Origin: an uncultured Clostridia bacterium
GTDB lineage: Bacteria > Bacillota > Clostridia > Oscillospirales > CAG-382
NCBI GenBank assembly: GCA_947627335.1
Contig: CANQVQ010000071.1
Span: 1-7,892, forward strand
DNA length: 7,892 nucleotides
Reading direction: 5' to 3'
Shown in pieces: positions 6,532 to 7,892 of the stretch; positions within the stretch are counted from its first letter, which is position 1; every line of letters starts with the position of its first letter. The notes under the pieces are model-generated. The model ran no database searches and was not told the origin of the DNA. It worked only from the letters and a program-made list of their open reading frames with translations. Position numbers and translations under genes: made by a program.

Positions 6532-7892
6532 TGTGCAAACGAAATCTGTCCCTGCTGCTGGCGGCGCTGCTCGCCGTGTCGCTGCTGCTGACCGCCTGCG
6601 GCGGCACTTCCGACACGGAATCCCCGTCCGGCTCGTTCGACCCGTCCGAACCGACCGTTTCGTCGGGCGGCAACCCTTCGACCGCCTCGTCGGGGGAAAA
6701 TGCCCCGACCGATTCGACCGGTTCGACCGTTTCGACCGTCTCAACCGTCTCAACCGCCCCGTCCGGCTCGACCGAACCGACCGTTTCAACCGACCCGAAC
6801 GGCTCCGACGGCACGTCCGTCCCCGCTTCGTCCGACCCCGTTTCGTCGGAACCCTTCGACCCGACCGTCTCGACCGGTTCCGTCGGGGGAAACGACCCCG
6901 TGCCGTCCGACAAAGCCGACCCTGCGCGGGTCCGCGCCTACTTCAACGACCTGCTCAACGGCAAACTCGGCAGCGGGGAGCAGGTGTGGATCGACGAAAG
7001 CCACGTTTCGACCGTCCGTTCCGCCGTGCTTGCGCTGGACGGACCGTTCCTGACCGCCGACGACGTGGACAGGCTCGCCTGCCGCGTGACGCTGTTCCTC
7101 GCGGACGAAATGCGCGAACCCCTCGTCCTCCCGGCGTTCCGCCCGTTCCATACGCTGCGGCTTGCACCCGGAAGGAACGGGGAAACCATCGACGCGAACT
7201 ACCGCGCCCTGCTCTTCTACACGGTCTACCTGTTCACGCCGTCCGACCGCTTCTTCCGCGCCGCGGAGATCTGGACGGACCTGCCGTCCGTGTTCGACGA
7301 GGATCGGAGCCTTACGATCTACTGCCTTGCGCTCGCCGACGGGAAAACCGGTTCGTCGCCGGTCGAGGAACTGTATAACGGTGCGCCGTTCGTGGAGGTC
7401 GTGTTTGACGTAGAAACCGGTGCGGCTGGCTCGACCGCTGTGGACGCGTCCCAATGCACGGTGGTTCGCGTGGTCCGTCGGGGGCAGACCCCGAAGCAGC
7501 TCGACGCGTACAGTCTGTTTGACGACCCGACCGTCCGTTTCCCGTTCCTTTCGTGGGAGGAGCAGAGGAAGATCCTCCGCATCGTGACGGAGAAGTGCCT
7601 GGACTGGATGTATGCGGGCGAGGAGATCAACCCCGGAAAGGTCTTTCGCTTTGGGACGGACGAAAAAGCGGTCGACTACCTGGACAACCTGCCGGTCCCG
7701 ATGTTTACGATCGAGCAGTACGAAACGATCGTATCCAAATTGCTTGCCCTCGGAGAGGGGTACGAAACGATCACGTGCTGGGGTTTTGCGTTTTTCTACT
7801 GCAATGTGCAGGGGGAGGGTGCCGTTCGCCAGCTTACGACGGACTTGCTGCGTGCCCTGACCCCGGATGCGTATACGTTCCACCCGGCGGAT
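6531..7892 (+). CDS. Putative lipoprotein of an unrecognised family, paralog 3 (3' end cut by window edge)
   Basis: The frame is open for 454 codons to the right edge with no stop. Family not recognised. The signal peptide has a long Leu/Ala core (6-20) and lipobox L-T-A-C, C23. A Ser/Thr/Pro/Gly/Asp-rich linker of about 105 residues (26-131) follows, far longer than in its two neighbours. First module: VWIDES (152-157), GPFLTADDVDRLACR (171-185), VLPAFRP (199-205), LFYTVYLFTPSDRFF (228-242), IYCLALAD (263-270), NGAPFVEVVFD (283-293). Bridge: Cys309, VVRVVRRG, YSLFDDPTVRFPFL (327-340), ECL-like KCLDW (355-359). Second module: VFRFGTDEKAVDYL (371-384), PMFTIEQY (390-397), LLRALTPDAYTF (439-450). 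By comparison with paralog 2 about 60 residues are missing. The canonical SD AAAGGAG (6516-6522) is 8 nt from the ATG; the gap from paralog 2 is 32 nt. Function unknown; the long linker suggests the modules are held further from the membrane. Confidence 0.86.
   Translation, partial: MCKRNLSLLLAALLAVSLLLTACGGTSDTESPSGSFDPSEPTVSSGGNPSTASSGENAPTDSTGSTVSTVSTVSTAPSGSTEPTVSTDPNGSDGTSVPASSDPVSSEPFDPTVSTGSVGGNDPVPSDKADPARVRAYFNDLLNGKLGSGEQVWIDESHVSTVRSAVLALDGPFLTADDVDRLACRVTLFLADEMREPLVLPAFRPFHTLRLAPGRNGETIDANYRALLFYTVYLFTPSDRFFRAAEIWTDLPSVFDEDRSLTIYCLALADGKTGSSPVEELYNGAPFVEVVFDVETGAAGSTAVDASQCTVVRVVRRGQTPKQLDAYSLFDDPTVRFPFLSWEEQRKILRIVTEKCLDWMYAGEEINPGKVFRFGTDEKAVDYLDNLPVPMFTIEQYETIVSKLLALGEGYETITCWGFAFFYCNVQGEGAVRQLTTDLLRALTPDAYTFHPAD
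6714..6758 (+). repeat. Five tandem 9-bp units encoding Ser-Thr-(Gly/Val/Ala)
   Basis: Five consecutive in-frame units related to TCGACCGTT (TCGACCGGT, TCGACCGTT, TCGACCGTC, TCAACCGTC, TCAACCGCC). They encode S-T-G, S-T-V, S-T-V, S-T-V, S-T-A. Looser copies of the same word recur through 6640-6880. Because the unit is a multiple of three, gain or loss would lengthen or shorten the lipoprotein linker without breaking the frame. Confidence 0.85.
7050..7084 (+). repeat. 35-bp exact repeat, copy in paralog 3
   Basis: Second copy of the block at 5446-5480, in the same frame and with identical codons. The bases on either side differ between the two copies. Confidence 0.9.

Noticed and set aside
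6714..6758. CRISPR-like or regulatory repeat array
   Set aside because: Units are 9 bp, contiguous and in frame with the gene; they encode Ser-Thr-Val. No spacers are present.
6425..7378. Plus-strand frame of 317 codons with many D-R-F and R-P repeats
   Set aside because: It is an out-of-frame reading of the Ser/Thr repeat region of paralog 3, overlapping the end of paralog 2; its repeats are only the 9-bp DNA repeat in another frame.
5236..7883. Long minus-strand frames (517, 275 and 365 codons) opposite the lipoproteins
   Set aside because: Low-complexity Arg/Val/Glu-rich products of reading GC-rich genes backwards. The plus-strand frames have signal peptides, SD sites and paralogous conservation.
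3655..7892. S-layer homology or dockerin domains in the lipoproteins, suggested by the L-T-A-D-D-V motif
   Set aside because: No calcium-loop spacing of Asp/Asn residues as in dockerins, and no SLH pattern of aromatic, Gly-Tyr and TRAE residues. The repeat unit is also much longer.

Overview
The window looks like chromosomal DNA from a high-GC member of the Bacillota, probably an uncultured gut-type Clostridia. This rests on a YlbM-type TmcAL next to acetate kinase, a COG2509 FAD dehydrogenase of the kind common in Clostridia, purine-rich Shine-Dalgarno (SD) sites, sigma70/sigmaA-like promoters in short AT-rich islands, and coding sequence dominated by G/C third positions. The taxonomic call is inference; no rRNA or tRNA is present. 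Nothing suggests a phage, an insertion sequence or a CRISPR array.

Left half, minus strand (1-2434): acetate kinase (ackA) is followed 23 nt downstream by a FAD-dependent dehydrogenase that runs off the left edge; the two look like one operon. Centre (2435-2513): a 79-bp divergent intergenic region holds two overlapping promoters that share one palindromic -10 box in exact two-fold symmetry. One fires left into ackA and one fires right into tmcAL (2514-3599), the tRNA-Met cytidine acetate ligase. Both gene products use acetate and ATP.

Right half, plus strand (3596-7892): a good promoter whose -35 box overlaps the tmcAL stop codon starts a tightly packed run of three predicted lipoproteins (505 aa, 436 aa, and at least 454 aa cut by the right edge). 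I do not recognise their family. They are mutual paralogs, and each appears to hold two diverged copies of one module of roughly 100-150 residues, separated from the lipid-anchored cysteine by linkers of very different length. Genes 2 and 3 still share a 35-bp block identical at every codon position, although most of the rest has diverged. This paralogous lipoprotein array is the least explained and most interesting part of the window.

Genes cover nearly everything. The only non-coding stretches are 1209-1231, 2435-2513, 3600-3654, 5173-5187 and 6499-6530, all under 100 bp and all described below.
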